DNA from: an uncultured Butyrivibrio sp.
Lineage (GTDB): Bacteria; Bacillota; Clostridia; Lachnospirales; Lachnospiraceae
Length of the DNA: 28,160 bases
Direction: 5' to 3'
NCBI GenBank assembly: GCA_910577605.1
Contig: CAJTON010000001.1
Coordinates: 1-28,160, forward strand
The position numbers and the translations under genes are program-made. Position 1 is the stretch's first letter. Each line of letters begins with the position of its first letter. The notes under the pieces are model-generated. The model had not been told where the DNA came from. It made no database searches and saw only the letters and a program-made list of their open reading frames with translations. This document shows, one piece after another, positions 1 through 7,114 of this stretch.

Positions 1-394
1 CGTTGATCTGTCTTGATTTTTTGTTGCCCTTGTTTGAGGTGTCGGCGCTGTCAACAACGCTGACGAAGCGGATTCCCCAAAGGGGGAAAAGCCCGTGCAG
101 ATATTTTTCTACAAGCTCAAGCTCACGGGTAAAACGTGACTGTGTTTTGCAGAGTACGATATCGAAGTGCCGCGCTTTTGCGTCCTCCAGAAGACGGTTG
201 AATCCGGGGCGTTTCCTGTCCGCTCCGGCATAGTCGTCGTCGCTGTAGATATTGTATACCTCCCAGCCTTGTTCAATTGAGTACTGAAGCAGCATGGCTT
301 TCTGATTTCGTATGCTGCCGCTTTCTTCATCGCCGTGGATTTTGTTTTTATCTTCTTCGGACAGACGGCAGTAGATAGCTACTTTGAGTCCCGT
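1..394 (-). CDS. Serine recombinase, N-terminal part, runs off the left edge
   Basis: Reading leftward, the open frame gives VAIYCRLSEEDKNK near its start, then a stretch ending in DIVLCKTQSRFTRELELVEK and a residue run with NKKSRQIN at the edge. This is the catalytic domain of a large serine recombinase; the YCRLS serine would be the nucleophile. Only about 131 codons are inside the window, so whether the gene is complete cannot be judged. No ATG, GTG or TTG lies between the in-frame stop at 398-400 and the catalytic serine. The best-placed codon behind an AAAGGAG site is ACG at 392-394, which may be a decayed ATG. The frame overlaps the small ORF at 379-525 by 16 bp, so translational coupling or a -1 frameshift are alternatives. 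It differs from the recombinase at 4047-5519. Confidence 0.8.
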
Positions 395-525
395 GGTTTA
401 TTGCTCCTTTCCGCAAAGTTGATGAGATCGATCCATATTTGGGTGAACAGCTTGGTCGAAACGTTATCCGCGCCGTCTTTGAATACGTTTTTGCATACAG
501 GCTGTTCTTTTTGTTTTTCAGGCAA
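379..525 (-). CDS. Small 48-aa protein upstream of the edge recombinase (TTG start)
   Basis: The ORF starts at a TTG behind AAAGGAAC and encodes 48 residues, with VCKNVFKDGADNVSTKLFTQ in the first half and IWIDLINFAER in the second. Its end overlaps the recombinase frame by 16 bp. From memory, small ORFs of this look (CKNVFKDG...FTQxWIxLIN) sit directly upstream of large serine recombinases on mobile elements of gut Firmicutes; I cannot name a function. The residue pattern is non-random and the ribosome site is reasonable, which is why I call it despite its length and non-ATG start. It probably belongs to the same mobile element or remnant as the recombinase to its left. Confidence 0.6.
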   Translation of the reverse strand: MPEKQKEQPVCKNVFKDGADNVSTKLFTQIWIDLINFAERSNKPRDSK

Positions 526-667
526 ATGATTATGTTCCTTTCCTGATTTTTCAATAATAAATCTATGAAAAACGGCAAGTCCGCTATGTGTGATATTTAT
601 ATAACGGAAAAGGAGAGCGCTTTGACGGCATCGGGAAAGATGATTTGCGGATTCTGGTTATTATGTA

Positions 668-697
668 TTGACTTGTCCGCCATATAAATGATACAAT
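668..697 (+). promoter_or_regulatory. Sigma-A type promoter for the 793 surface protein
   Basis: TTGACT (668-673) and TACAAT (692-697) are 18 bp apart, with a TGn extension at 689-691. The start point would be near 704, leaving a leader of about 90 nt. The stretch 530-667 between the edge recombinase module and this promoter shows nothing else I can support. Confidence 0.6.
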
Positions 698-792
698 TTA
701 AAAGTAGAATTCCAGGCGGTCGGTAAGATTATTTTTTAAATGGGGTTACAAACTGCCCGGAGTCAAAAATATTTTATTATAGGAAGAATATA

Positions 793-2202
793 ATGAAAAA
801 AGGTTTTTTCAAACGCGCTGCGGCAGGCGCGGCTGCAGTTGCATTGGCGCTTGCAGGCGTTGTTGCGCTTGGCAGCAAGGCGGAAGTAAAGGCGGCAGTG
901 GAAGACTTTGACCTCTCTTCTTTAACGGGCTATTCGCTGACAAACAATGTGCTTAAGCCTTGTGAAAATTGGGATGGCGAAGTAACGGTGGAAGAAGACA
1001 TCACTGTATCATTTCAGTTGGAGGAGACATATGCCGGCGACGAAATGATTGCAATACAGTTGGCGTATTGTAATGGTAGTTGGGAATGGCATCATGATTA
1101 TATTGATGCATCTTATTCGGCTGACGAAACTTATAAAGTTACGGTTCCTGCGGGAACATATCATATGTTCCAGATCGCTCCTTCGTCCGCGAAAGACGGA
1201 GAGGGTGATGACCCGGGTTCGGTATGCTGGCAGTATGATTTTAAAAATGTAAAGGCAACTGTTGGCGAGGAAGAGGCCGAAGCTAACTATTATGTAGCTG
1301 GTGAAGAAGGACTCTGCGGCAAGAACTGGGATGCGGCAGGAAGTCTTATGACTAAAAATGATGACGGAACATATTCCGTTACTTTCACTGGAATTGCGGC
1401 AGGTACATATGAGTTCAAGGTTACGGACGGTACATGGGACAATAGCTGGAATCTTGAAGGAAACGCCAATCTTGCGGGTAACGCAAGCGTAGAGGTTGGA
1501 GAGGATGATTCGACAGTAGTTGTATCGTTCGACGGAGATAAGGCTTACGTAGAGGTCAATCCTGAAGAGGAGGAGCCGACGCCTGAACAGCCTACTCCTG
1601 AGCAGCCGGGCGAACCCGGAGACGGTTTCGTACTGACGGGAACTTCTGTTACCATGAAGGATGGCGGAATCAGAATCAACGTATTCAATCCTTGGGGCGG
1701 AGACGATACTCATGCGGTTGAATCAATGGCTCCGATCGACGGAAATAATAAGGTAGAGGTAACCGTTAAGGTTACAGGTCTTGAGGCATCAGGTCTTGGA
1801 AGCTTCAAGATGTGGCTCAACGGAGGATCCAATGTTGAAGGCAACAAAGTATCCTATTGGGAGAGCGACGGTTCTGAAAAGGACGGATGCCAGTCAACGG
1901 TCGTAGAGGTTTCGGAGGACGGAGAGTATACGATTACGCTTACATCGGAAGAAGCTTGGGCAGCCGGAGAAAATAACTTCCTTGCTGTAATGTCCGATAT
2001 TGATGCAGACGCATGGAACGCTCTTAATGAAGGAGAAGGAGATGCAGGTCTTCTTTCAATTACAGGCGTGAAGGCTTCCAAGGACGCTACCGATGTTCCC
2101 AGCGGTGACAACAGTCAGATGGCACTCATAATAGCTCTTATGATCGCAGGCGCTGCAGGCGTTGCGGTAGTAGCCGGAAAGAAATTTGCGGCTGAGAAGT
2201 AA
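793..2202 (+). CDS. Secreted surface protein with X25-like starch-binding module
   Basis: The 469-aa protein has a signal peptide (Lys-rich start, hydrophobic 9-28, Ala-rich cleavage region near 35). Residues about 36-155 form a beta-rich domain with many aromatic and acidic residues. Residues about 165-258 (YYVAGEEGLCGKNWD, then GTYEFKVTDGTWDNSWN) resemble the X25-type modules of extracellular pullulanases and amylases. A PTPEQ-repeat linker follows (about 258-277), then a second jelly-roll-like domain (about 278-432). The C-terminus has PSGDNSQM, a hydrophobic helix and a short KKFAAEK tail: a sorting-signal layout without a standard LPxTG. I infer cell-surface carbohydrate binding, probably alpha-glucan; no catalytic domain is visible. 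It is a single-gene unit with its own promoter and terminator. Confidence 0.8.
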   Translation: MKKGFFKRAAAGAAAVALALAGVVALGSKAEVKAAVEDFDLSSLTGYSLTNNVLKPCENWDGEVTVEEDITVSFQLEETYAGDEMIAIQLAYCNGSWEWHHDYIDASYSADETYKVTVPAGTYHMFQIAPSSAKDGEGDDPGSVCWQYDFKNVKATVGEEEAEANYYVAGEEGLCGKNWDAAGSLMTKNDDGTYSVTFTGIAAGTYEFKVTDGTWDNSWNLEGNANLAGNASVEVGEDDSTVVVSFDGDKAYVEVNPEEEEPTPEQPTPEQPGEPGDGFVLTGTSVTMKDGGIRINVFNPWGGDDTHAVESMAPIDGNNKVEVTVKVTGLEASGLGSFKMWLNGGSNVEGNKVSYWESDGSEKDGCQSTVVEVSEDGEYTITLTSEEAWAAGENNFLAVMSDIDADAWNALNEGEGDAGLLSITGVKASKDATDVPSGDNSQMALIIALMIAGAAGVAVVAGKKFAAEK

Positions 2203-2262
2203 GATTTATTCTATGCACGGATGTGTATAAGGGAATCTTATACAAAATTAAATTGAGTTAGG

Positions 2263-2312
2263 ATATGCTCTTTTTCAGGCGGCGGTACGTTTTGAGAAAG
2301 AGCATATTTTTA
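2263..2312 (+). terminator. Rho-independent terminator after the surface protein
   Basis: ATATGCTCTTT at 2263-2273 pairs with AAAGAGCATAT at 2297-2307, followed by TTTTTA. The loop is rather long (about 23 nt). It lies 60 bp after the stop codon of the surface protein. Confidence 0.75.
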
Positions 2313-2379
2313 CTTGAACTTATGTAATGATCTTTTAGCGTTTAAAATGAAATTTATGACGACTATTTTGCAAAAACAC

Positions 2380-2409
2380 TTGAACTGTACCGCATAAAAT
2401 GTTTATAAT
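2380..2409 (+). promoter_or_regulatory. Promoter of the first REC-HD-GYP gene
   Basis: TTGAAC (2380-2385) and a perfect TATAAT (2404-2409) are separated by 18 bp, 46 bp upstream of the start codon. The paralogous gene at 18461 has a similar -35 (TTGAAG). Confidence 0.65.
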
Positions 2410-2454
2410 GAAATCCAGACGTATTTTTTAATATTAAAAAGGAGCAGGCTTTTT

Positions 2455-3573
2455 ATGAACACTGAAAAGAGAACCATAATGATAGCGGACGACGCGGAAA
2501 TCAACCGCGAGCTGTTAAAGCTGATTTTTGAAGACGACTTTAATGTACTTGAGGCGGAGGACGGTGATCAGGCTATTGAAGTCCTTGATGAGAGGCATGA
2601 TGATATCAGAATGCTGTTCCTTGATTTGATTATGCCGGGCAAAACGGGACTTGAAGTAATGGAACATATGCGCAGCAAAAAGTATATGAATACGATTCCG
2701 GTTATCATGATAACCGGAGAGGCTACCGCCGATACCGACGTGAAGGCCTATGAGTACGGAGCTTCCGACATAATTTACAAGCCTTTTGAGGCAAGGGTCA
2801 TCAAAAGGCGTACTCTGAATATTATGGAGCTTTTTGAGAGCAGGCTTTTTATGGAAAGGCAGCTTGAAAAGCGTACGAGACAGCTTATCGAAAGCCAGAA
2901 GAAGCTTGAGAGGAATAACGAATTTCTGGTGAACGCGCTCAGCTCCGTTGTTGAATTCCGAAGTCTTGAGTCGGGCGAGCATATAAGGCGCGTTAAGTAT
3001 TTTACGCGTATATTCCTTAATTATATGAAAAGATATTATCTTGAGTATGAGTTTACGAAGGAGCAGATAGATTTGATAGTCAATGCGTCCGCGCTGCATG
3101 ATATAGGAAAGATCGCGATTCCGGACAGCATACTTTTAAAGCCCGCGAGACTTACCTCGTCGGAGTTTGAGGTCATCAAAAAACATACTACATACGGCTG
3201 CCAGATTCTTGAGAAATTCAAGCAGGAGGACAGCGAATTTTACCGTTACTGCTACGACATATGCAGGTATCACCATGAGCGTTATGACGGAAACGGATAC
3301 CCTGAAGGGCTTAAAGGAGAGGATATTCCGATTTGGGCGCAGGTCGTTTCCATTGTTGACGTGTACGATGCCCTGATAAGCAAGCGTGTATACAAAACCC
3401 CGTATGCGGTCGATGTGGCGATTAAAATGATCATGGACGGGGAGTGCGGCGTATTTTCCCCGAAGCTTCTTGACTGCTTTAATATGGTACAGGACGTTTT
3501 ATGCGAGACCTCCGATATTTTCTCTTACGCGGACTCCAATACTCATGAGAACAGTATAGAGCTTCCGATGTAG
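2455..3573 (+). CDS. Response regulator with HD-GYP domain (predicted c-di-GMP phosphodiesterase)
   Basis: The 372-aa cytoplasmic protein starts with a receiver domain (about 1-125: acidic pair D12/D13, phosphoacceptor D57 in LFLDLIMPG, conserved Lys in YKPFE). A coiled linker (about 130-165) follows, then an HD-GYP domain (about 165-350) with the HD pair in LHDIGKIAIPD and the signature HHERYDGNGYP. Family knowledge predicts hydrolysis of cyclic-di-GMP under control of phosphorylation. The start follows AAAAAGGAGCAGG. No histidine kinase is adjacent, so the phosphate donor must lie elsewhere. It is a close paralogue of the protein at 18461-19528 in domain order and motifs. Confidence 0.92.
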   Translation: MNTEKRTIMIADDAEINRELLKLIFEDDFNVLEAEDGDQAIEVLDERHDDIRMLFLDLIMPGKTGLEVMEHMRSKKYMNTIPVIMITGEATADTDVKAYEYGASDIIYKPFEARVIKRRTLNIMELFESRLFMERQLEKRTRQLIESQKKLERNNEFLVNALSSVVEFRSLESGEHIRRVKYFTRIFLNYMKRYYLEYEFTKEQIDLIVNASALHDIGKIAIPDSILLKPARLTSSEFEVIKKHTTYGCQILEKFKQEDSEFYRYCYDICRYHHERYDGNGYPEGLKGEDIPIWAQVVSIVDVYDALISKRVYKTPYAVDVAIKMIMDGECGVFSPKLLDCFNMVQDVLCETSDIFSYADSNTHENSIELPM

Positions 3574-3624
3574 TTTTATTTCCGGATCGTGCCGGAAAAA
3601 TATTGAGAATAGAAAGTCAAATGG

Positions 3625-3667
3625 ACTGTCACGACGATGAGCGGTAATCAGAGTCGTGACGGTTTTT
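3625..3667 (+). terminator. Rho-independent terminator after the HD-GYP gene
   Basis: GTCACGAC (3628-3635) pairs with GTCGTGAC (3653-3660) and is followed by GGTTTTTAAA. The T-run is only on the plus strand, so it serves the HD-GYP gene and not cotJC, which converges from the right. Confidence 0.75.
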
Positions 3668-3690
3668 AAATCGGGACTTATAGATTGTTT

Positions 3691-4026
3691 TTACACTTTC
3701 GCAGCATCTGCTGCAAGGTCCTCGGTAAGGTCGCAGATGGGATCGCCTTTTACCTGAAATTCACAGGCGTTGAAAGGTATTCCTCCCGCCGCCTGCGGCC
3801 ATACGCCCAAGGTATGATCCGTATAATACGGAGCAAAACCGGATTTCTCAATCTGCTCCGGCGTGAGATTTCGCGTAAGCTGATGAACCATCGCGCCGAT
3901 GATCTCAAAATGGGCGAGTTCCTCCGTCCCTATATCCGTCAACAGCCCGGCTACCCTCTTATCCGGCATGGAGTAACGCTGAGAGAGATAACGCATGCTA
4001 GCGGCGGCTTCGCCGTCCGGTCCGCC
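3691..4026 (-). CDS. cotJC: cotJC, 3' part, separated from its start by the intervening element
   Basis: This is the downstream portion of a CotJC-type spore coat protein (manganese-catalase/ferritin-like family). Reading leftward from 4026 it gives GGPDGEAAAS, then MRYLSQRYSMPDKR and TDIGTEELAHFEIIG, typical of the CotJC helical core with its metal-binding Glu/His. It has no start codon or ribosome site of its own at the junction; the first ATG (3996) is inside the conserved helix and is not a real start. Joined in frame to 7097-7189 it gives an uninterrupted 140-aa protein. CotJC proteins are normally about 190 aa; here the frame stops right after CDLTEDLAADAAKV, so the last part of the ferritin-like bundle is missing. 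Either this lineage has a short form or the gene is also 3'-truncated. Confidence 0.9.
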   Translation of the reverse strand, partial: GGPDGEAAASMRYLSQRYSMPDKRVAGLLTDIGTEELAHFEIIGAMVHQLTRNLTPEQIEKSGFAPYYTDHTLGVWPQAAGGIPFNACEFQVKGDPICDLTEDLAADAAKV

Positions 4027-4045
4027 GTTGCGCCGTAAGGTATAC
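4008..4045 (-). other. Attachment-type junction at the recombinase end of the element
   Basis: In cotJC orientation the element arm GTATACCTTACGGCGCAAC (4045-4027) is followed by GGCGGA (4026-4021) and then host cotJC sequence CCGGACGGCG. The recombinase stop codon is only 1 bp outside the arm. The arm is the inverted copy of the one at 7076-7094 with one mismatch. The central GG at 4023-4022 matches the GG at 7099-7098 of the other junction. Confidence 0.85.
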
Positions 4046-4046
4046 G

Positions 4047-5519
4047 TCAGCGTTCAAGGCGGAAATATATTTCGATCGAATCATTTTCCTTGTCGTATAC
4101 GCAGCGGTCAACAATCGAGCGTATGGCATTGGAGCGGATGAGCTTGCCGAGGGAATCGTCGCTTATGATTTCATAAATGCCGTGTACCTCGGCAGGTATT
4201 TTGATGTTTGTGCCGTCAATGACGCTATCGCCGCGCTCTTTTGCAAGCTTTTCGATTTCTGCCCGTTCTTTGGCAAGAGCGGCTTTGTTTGAGCGGTACT
4301 CGTCGGATGTGTCGATGCCGTCGAGATAAGCCTGTCTGATGCGCCGTTCCTTTTCGTATGTCTGTGCCGACAGCTTTTTGAGGTATTCGGAAGCATCTGG
4401 TGATTTTTCTTGTAGTATATGTTCAAAAACAAACCTTTCGGAGGGGATTATCCGTTCAAAAGCCTGATATACGGCGTTCTCAAGAGCGTCGGCCTTTATG
4501 AAATGACTGTGGGGGCATAAACCTTTGTTGTAGCCTCCGCACTGGAAGCTTGCGGGACGACCTTTCCAAGCGGCGTTGGCGACAAGAGATCTGCCGCAGT
4601 CGGAGCATTTTACGATGCCGGACAGCCAGTGCTTTATGCCGGAGGTTCCTCTTGATTTGCGCGGGCGTGCGCGCGAGGCTATTATTTTCTGAACGTATTC
4701 GAAATTTTCTCTGCTTATTATAGGAGAATGTACGCCGGGTGCGGTTATACATTCAGAAGGGTCTTTCGGGGCGTGCGTTTCGCGGCTTTGGCGGTTCCAG
4801 CGCACGATTCCGCAGTAAAAAGGATTCTGCAGGATATACATGACGCTCCGGCGTTCAAACGGATAGCCCCGTCGCGTGCGGCAGCCAATATCGTTGAGCA
4901 TTCTCGCGATTTCCAGAAATGATTTGCCGGAGTTTATGAAGGTGTCAAAGATAAGACGTATGATTTCTGCCTCCGGCTCGTATATTTCGGGGATCCCGGT
5001 GGATCTGTTCATTCTGTATCCCATAGGCATCGCGGACTGATAGCCGCCGCGCAGCGCTTTTTCGGTCATGCCGCGCATGACCTCGCCAGAAAGTCTTATC
5101 GAGTAATATTCATCCATCCATTCGATTATACGTTCTATAAGAGAGCCGAAAGGACCGTCGATCGATGGCTCGGATATGCTGACGACCTCGACTCCGGCGC
5201 GGCGCAGCATGGTTTTGTATACGATGGATTCCTCCTGATTTCTTGCGAAACGGCTGAATTTCCATACAAGTATAATGTCAAACGGGTGCTCGCCGGATTT
5301 GGCAAGCGCTATCATTTGTTGGAAAAGAGGACGTTTTTCCGCTTTTTTGCCTGAGATCCCGTTCTCAATGAAAATGTTTTCGTCTTTTATTTCAATGTTG
5401 TTTTTGCGGCAGTAGTCCGTTATGAGCCGCTTCTGCGCGTCGGGCGAAAGCTCCTCCTGTCTGTCGGTGGATACACGCACATACGCGCAGGCTTTTTTTG
5501 CGTATACAGATTCACTCAT
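4047..5519 (-). CDS. Large serine recombinase of the cotJC element
   Basis: The 490-aa protein has an N-terminal resolvase domain (about 8-150) with AYVRVSTDRQEE, where Ser17 is the expected nucleophile, and the catalytic-domain stretch DIILVWKFSRFARNQEE. A recombinase domain (about 165-270) follows, then a zinc-ribbon (CSDCGRSL ... CGGYNKGLCPHSHF, about 300-345) and a coiled-coil-rich C-terminus. Size and layout match SpoIVCA-type recombinases and large serine integrases. The start follows GAGGTGAT with good spacing. The gene is on the same strand as cotJC and ends at the element boundary, as expected for the enzyme that excises this element. No recombination directionality factor is recognisable inside the element. 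Confidence 0.95.
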   Translation of the reverse strand: MSESVYAKKACAYVRVSTDRQEELSPDAQKRLITDYCRKNNIEIKDENIFIENGISGKKAEKRPLFQQMIALAKSGEHPFDIILVWKFSRFARNQEESIVYKTMLRRAGVEVVSISEPSIDGPFGSLIERIIEWMDEYYSIRLSGEVMRGMTEKALRGGYQSAMPMGYRMNRSTGIPEIYEPEAEIIRLIFDTFINSGKSFLEIARMLNDIGCRTRRGYPFERRSVMYILQNPFYCGIVRWNRQSRETHAPKDPSECITAPGVHSPIISRENFEYVQKIIASRARPRKSRGTSGIKHWLSGIVKCSDCGRSLVANAAWKGRPASFQCGGYNKGLCPHSHFIKADALENAVYQAFERIIPSERFVFEHILQEKSPDASEYLKKLSAQTYEKERRIRQAYLDGIDTSDEYRSNKAALAKERAEIEKLAKERGDSVIDGTNIKIPAEVHGIYEIISDDSLGKLIRSNAIRSIVDRCVYDKENDSIEIYFRLER

Positions 5520-5543
5520 TGCATCACCTCATATAAATTCTAC

Positions 5544-5559
5544 TTGCGCACTGACGCAA
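5544..5559. promoter_or_regulatory. Short dyad upstream of the recombinase gene
   Basis: TTGCG (5544-5548) and CGCAA (5555-5559) form a 16-bp dyad 25 bp from the recombinase start codon, in the divergent region between recombinase and lysis cassette. It could be an operator for either direction. No convincing sigma-A, sigma-E or sigma-K promoter is visible for the recombinase; on the plus strand only a weak TATAAC (5632-5637) is seen. Confidence 0.3.
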
Positions 5560-5659
5560 AAATAACCGTGTAAAAGCTCCGGTCCTTTGTAACGCGAAAA
5601 TACTGTCAAGGACAAACGGTCGGGAATAGCATATAACAACAGCTGCTGCGGGTGTTGCT

Positions 5660-5821
5660 ATGACGGTAAAGGTTTTTATTATTGAAAAAGGAGAAACGAG
5701 GGAGTTAGGAGGTCTTTCGCAAAGCGAAAGGGAACACGTATCGGAGGCGCTTGACCGTCAGGCGCTTATAGCGCTCGGATATGCGCCGATAGAGAGTAAA
5801 TCTCTCTCGAAGGAGGGTTAG
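5660..5821 (+). CDS. Small 53-aa phage-type protein, first gene of the lysis cassette
   Basis: The frame encodes MTVKVFIIEKGETRELGGLS, then SEREHVSEALDRQALIALGY and a short Ser/Lys tail. It is 6 bp upstream of the holin-like gene, whose ribosome site (AAGGAGGGTTAGGAG) overlaps its end. Small acidic proteins of this look precede holin genes in some clostridial prophages, but I do not know their function. The ribosome site for this ATG is poor and an in-frame stop lies about 30 bp upstream, so the start is uncertain. It is probably co-transcribed with the two genes after it. Confidence 0.6.
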   Translation: MTVKVFIIEKGETRELGGLSQSEREHVSEALDRQALIALGYAPIESKSLSKEG

Positions 5822-5827
5822 GAGATA

Positions 5828-6100
5828 ATGAATACGAAAAAGATCGAGTTCAACAAAATCGTAGTCGCGGTTTCGGTGGCAGTCGCTATCGTCTGCACCG
5901 TGTGGGCGGTGATAAGGGACGCGATGGGCTATGACATCGGGAATCTGATGGTTCTTATCGGCATAGTATGGGTGGAGGTTACGGGAGTTACGGGAACCTA
6001 CGCCGCCAAAACAAAGGCGCTGAATAAGATCAAGCTTATCGGGAGTCTTCCCGAAAATCTGCAGTCGCAGGTGGACCCCAATCAGATAATAAATAATTAA
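5828..6100 (+). CDS. Holin-like small membrane protein
   Basis: This 90-aa protein has two hydrophobic segments (about 10-28 and 38-59) separated by a short charged loop (RDAMGYD), and a soluble C-terminal tail ending in VDPNQIINN. Size, topology and position directly in front of a signal-peptide-less endolysin argue for a phage holin; the primary sequence alone does not prove it. The start follows GGAGGGTTAGGAGATA. The next gene begins 10 bp after the stop. In the element it would form the membrane pore through which the endolysin reaches the wall. Confidence 0.7.
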   Translation: MNTKKIEFNKIVVAVSVAVAIVCTVWAVIRDAMGYDIGNLMVLIGIVWVEVTGVTGTYAAKTKALNKIKLIGSLPENLQSQVDPNQIINN

Positions 6101-6110
6101 GGAGAAAAGT

Positions 6111-7073
6111 ATGGCGGAGAATGTAAAAAAAAGCAGTCTGAAGACGTTTGTTCCGAGGCTTTCGGCGCCGTCCAGAAACGACGGCAATTATTACAGCGAT
6201 AAAAATCCTTTTTACGCCGCAAAAAACGAAAAAGGCGAGCGTCCTCTGATGATGCCGAACTGCACGGCGTATACCTACGGAAGGCTTATGGAGATAACCG
6301 GAAAAACCTTTGAGGGGCTTATCGGAGGGGACGCGAGGACGTGGTTCGGAAAAGCGGAAGCGGCGGGATATGAAACCGGAACGGTACCCAAACTCGGGGC
6401 GGTATGCTGTTTCGGAGTTACAGACGGCGGGGCCGGACATATCTCGGTGGTTGAGGAAATTAAAGACAACGGCGACATAACGACTTCAAACAGCGCGTAC
6501 GGAGGCAGCGAGTTTTTTCTGAAAACGCTCACTAAGGCTTCGGGGTACAATTACGCTCCCACAAGACCGTTCAAGGGATTTATATACTGCGGCGTCGAAT
6601 TTGACGGCGGCGAGGAGGAAAGTCCTTCTGACGGCAGGGTAAGAGCGGGGCTTGAAATAAAACTAAAAGATACGTCCTGCTACAAAAGCGAAACAGACGC
6701 GTCAAGCTATGCTAAAAGGAGCGGGAAGTATTTCCTCTGGGACGATGAGGTTAAAAACGGACGGATCAGGATCACGAATGCGGCGGACAGAGTAGGGAAA
6801 CCGGGGCAGGTTACTTGTTGGGTAAAGCTCGCGGACATCGGACTTACGGAGGGAAACGGAGAAGACGGAATTAAAAAAGGCGATTTATATAAACTTAACG
6901 ACACAGCCGTATACGATACGGAAAACGGCAAAACGATCGGGAAACGTACAGGGATGTATTATGTATGGTCATCGGATGTCGTAAACGGTCGTGTGAAGAT
7001 GACCAACAGTCAGGAAAGAGTGGGAGCGGAAGGACATGTGAGCTTCTGGGTTGACAAAAAGGACCTGGGATAG
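6111..7073 (+). CDS. CHAP-domain endolysin with two C-terminal repeat modules
   Basis: The 320-aa protein has an N-terminal CHAP amidase/peptidase domain (about 25-165): candidate catalytic Cys51 in MMPNCTAY and His110 in GGAGHISVVEE. Two tandem modules of about 65 residues follow (about 180-250 and 255-320). Both share a pattern of a basic-polar strand, GKYF/GMYY, a Trp, VxNGRxxxTN, RVG and a Trp near the end, consistent with SH3-like wall-binding repeats. There is no signal peptide, fitting a holin-dependent phage endolysin. The start follows AAGGAGAAAAGT. The stop is 2 bp from the element's terminal arm and no terminator is visible, so read-through would run antisense into cotJC-cotJB-cotJA. 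Confidence 0.88.
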   Translation: MAENVKKSSLKTFVPRLSAPSRNDGNYYSDKNPFYAAKNEKGERPLMMPNCTAYTYGRLMEITGKTFEGLIGGDARTWFGKAEAAGYETGTVPKLGAVCCFGVTDGGAGHISVVEEIKDNGDITTSNSAYGGSEFFLKTLTKASGYNYAPTRPFKGFIYCGVEFDGGEEESPSDGRVRAGLEIKLKDTSCYKSETDASSYAKRSGKYFLWDDEVKNGRIRITNAADRVGKPGQVTCWVKLADIGLTEGNGEDGIKKGDLYKLNDTAVYDTENGKTIGKRTGMYYVWSSDVVNGRVKMTNSQERVGAEGHVSFWVDKKDLG

Positions 7074-7075
7074 CG

Positions 7076-7114
7076 GTATACCTTGCGGCGCAACGCTCCT
7101 CCGTACTGGCTTAT
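7076..7114 (-). other. Attachment-type junction at the endolysin end of the element
   Basis: In cotJC orientation host sequence AGCCAGTACGGA meets the shared GG (7099-7098), then AGC, then GTTGCGCCGCAAGGTATAC (7094-7076). The last 19 bases are the inverted copy of the arm at 4027-4045 with one mismatch. Confidence 0.85.

Larger units (their letters stand above)
4024..7099. mobile_element. Skin-like intervening element in cotJC (3,076 bp)
   Basis: The element separates codon 31 of cotJC from the rest of the gene. It carries a serine recombinase at one end (minus strand) and a small protein, a holin-like protein and a CHAP endolysin at the other (plus strand). Both terminal genes stop within 3 bp of terminal arms that are inverted copies of each other (4027-4045 and 7076-7094). 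Precise recombination at the shared GG (4022-4023 and 7098-7099) would release a 3,076-bp circle and restore cotJC in frame. By analogy with skin in sigK and the spsM, gerE and spoVFB elements, excision in the mother cell during sporulation is the natural hypothesis. Regulation is not visible in the sequence. Confidence 0.9.

Noticed and set aside
1009..1713. 234-aa minus-strand ORF inside the surface protein gene
   Set aside because: Low-complexity Ser/Ile/Arg composition, no ribosome site, antisense to a well-supported secreted protein.
3691..3996. 101-aa ORF as a free-standing short CotJC gene
   Set aside because: Its ATG is an internal Met of the conserved CotJC helix, there is no ribosome site, and the homologous sequence continues upstream to the element junction.
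5705..6187. 160-aa minus-strand ORF opposite the holin-like gene
   Set aside because: The hydrophobic start is the reverse of other codons; the plus-strand genes have good ribosome sites, tight spacing and recognisable products.
4024..7099. Reading the inverted terminal arms as transposon (IS) ends
   Set aside because: No target-site duplication or DDE transposase; the arms plus a shared GG core beside a serine recombinase, and exact in-frame gene restoration, fit attP arms much better.
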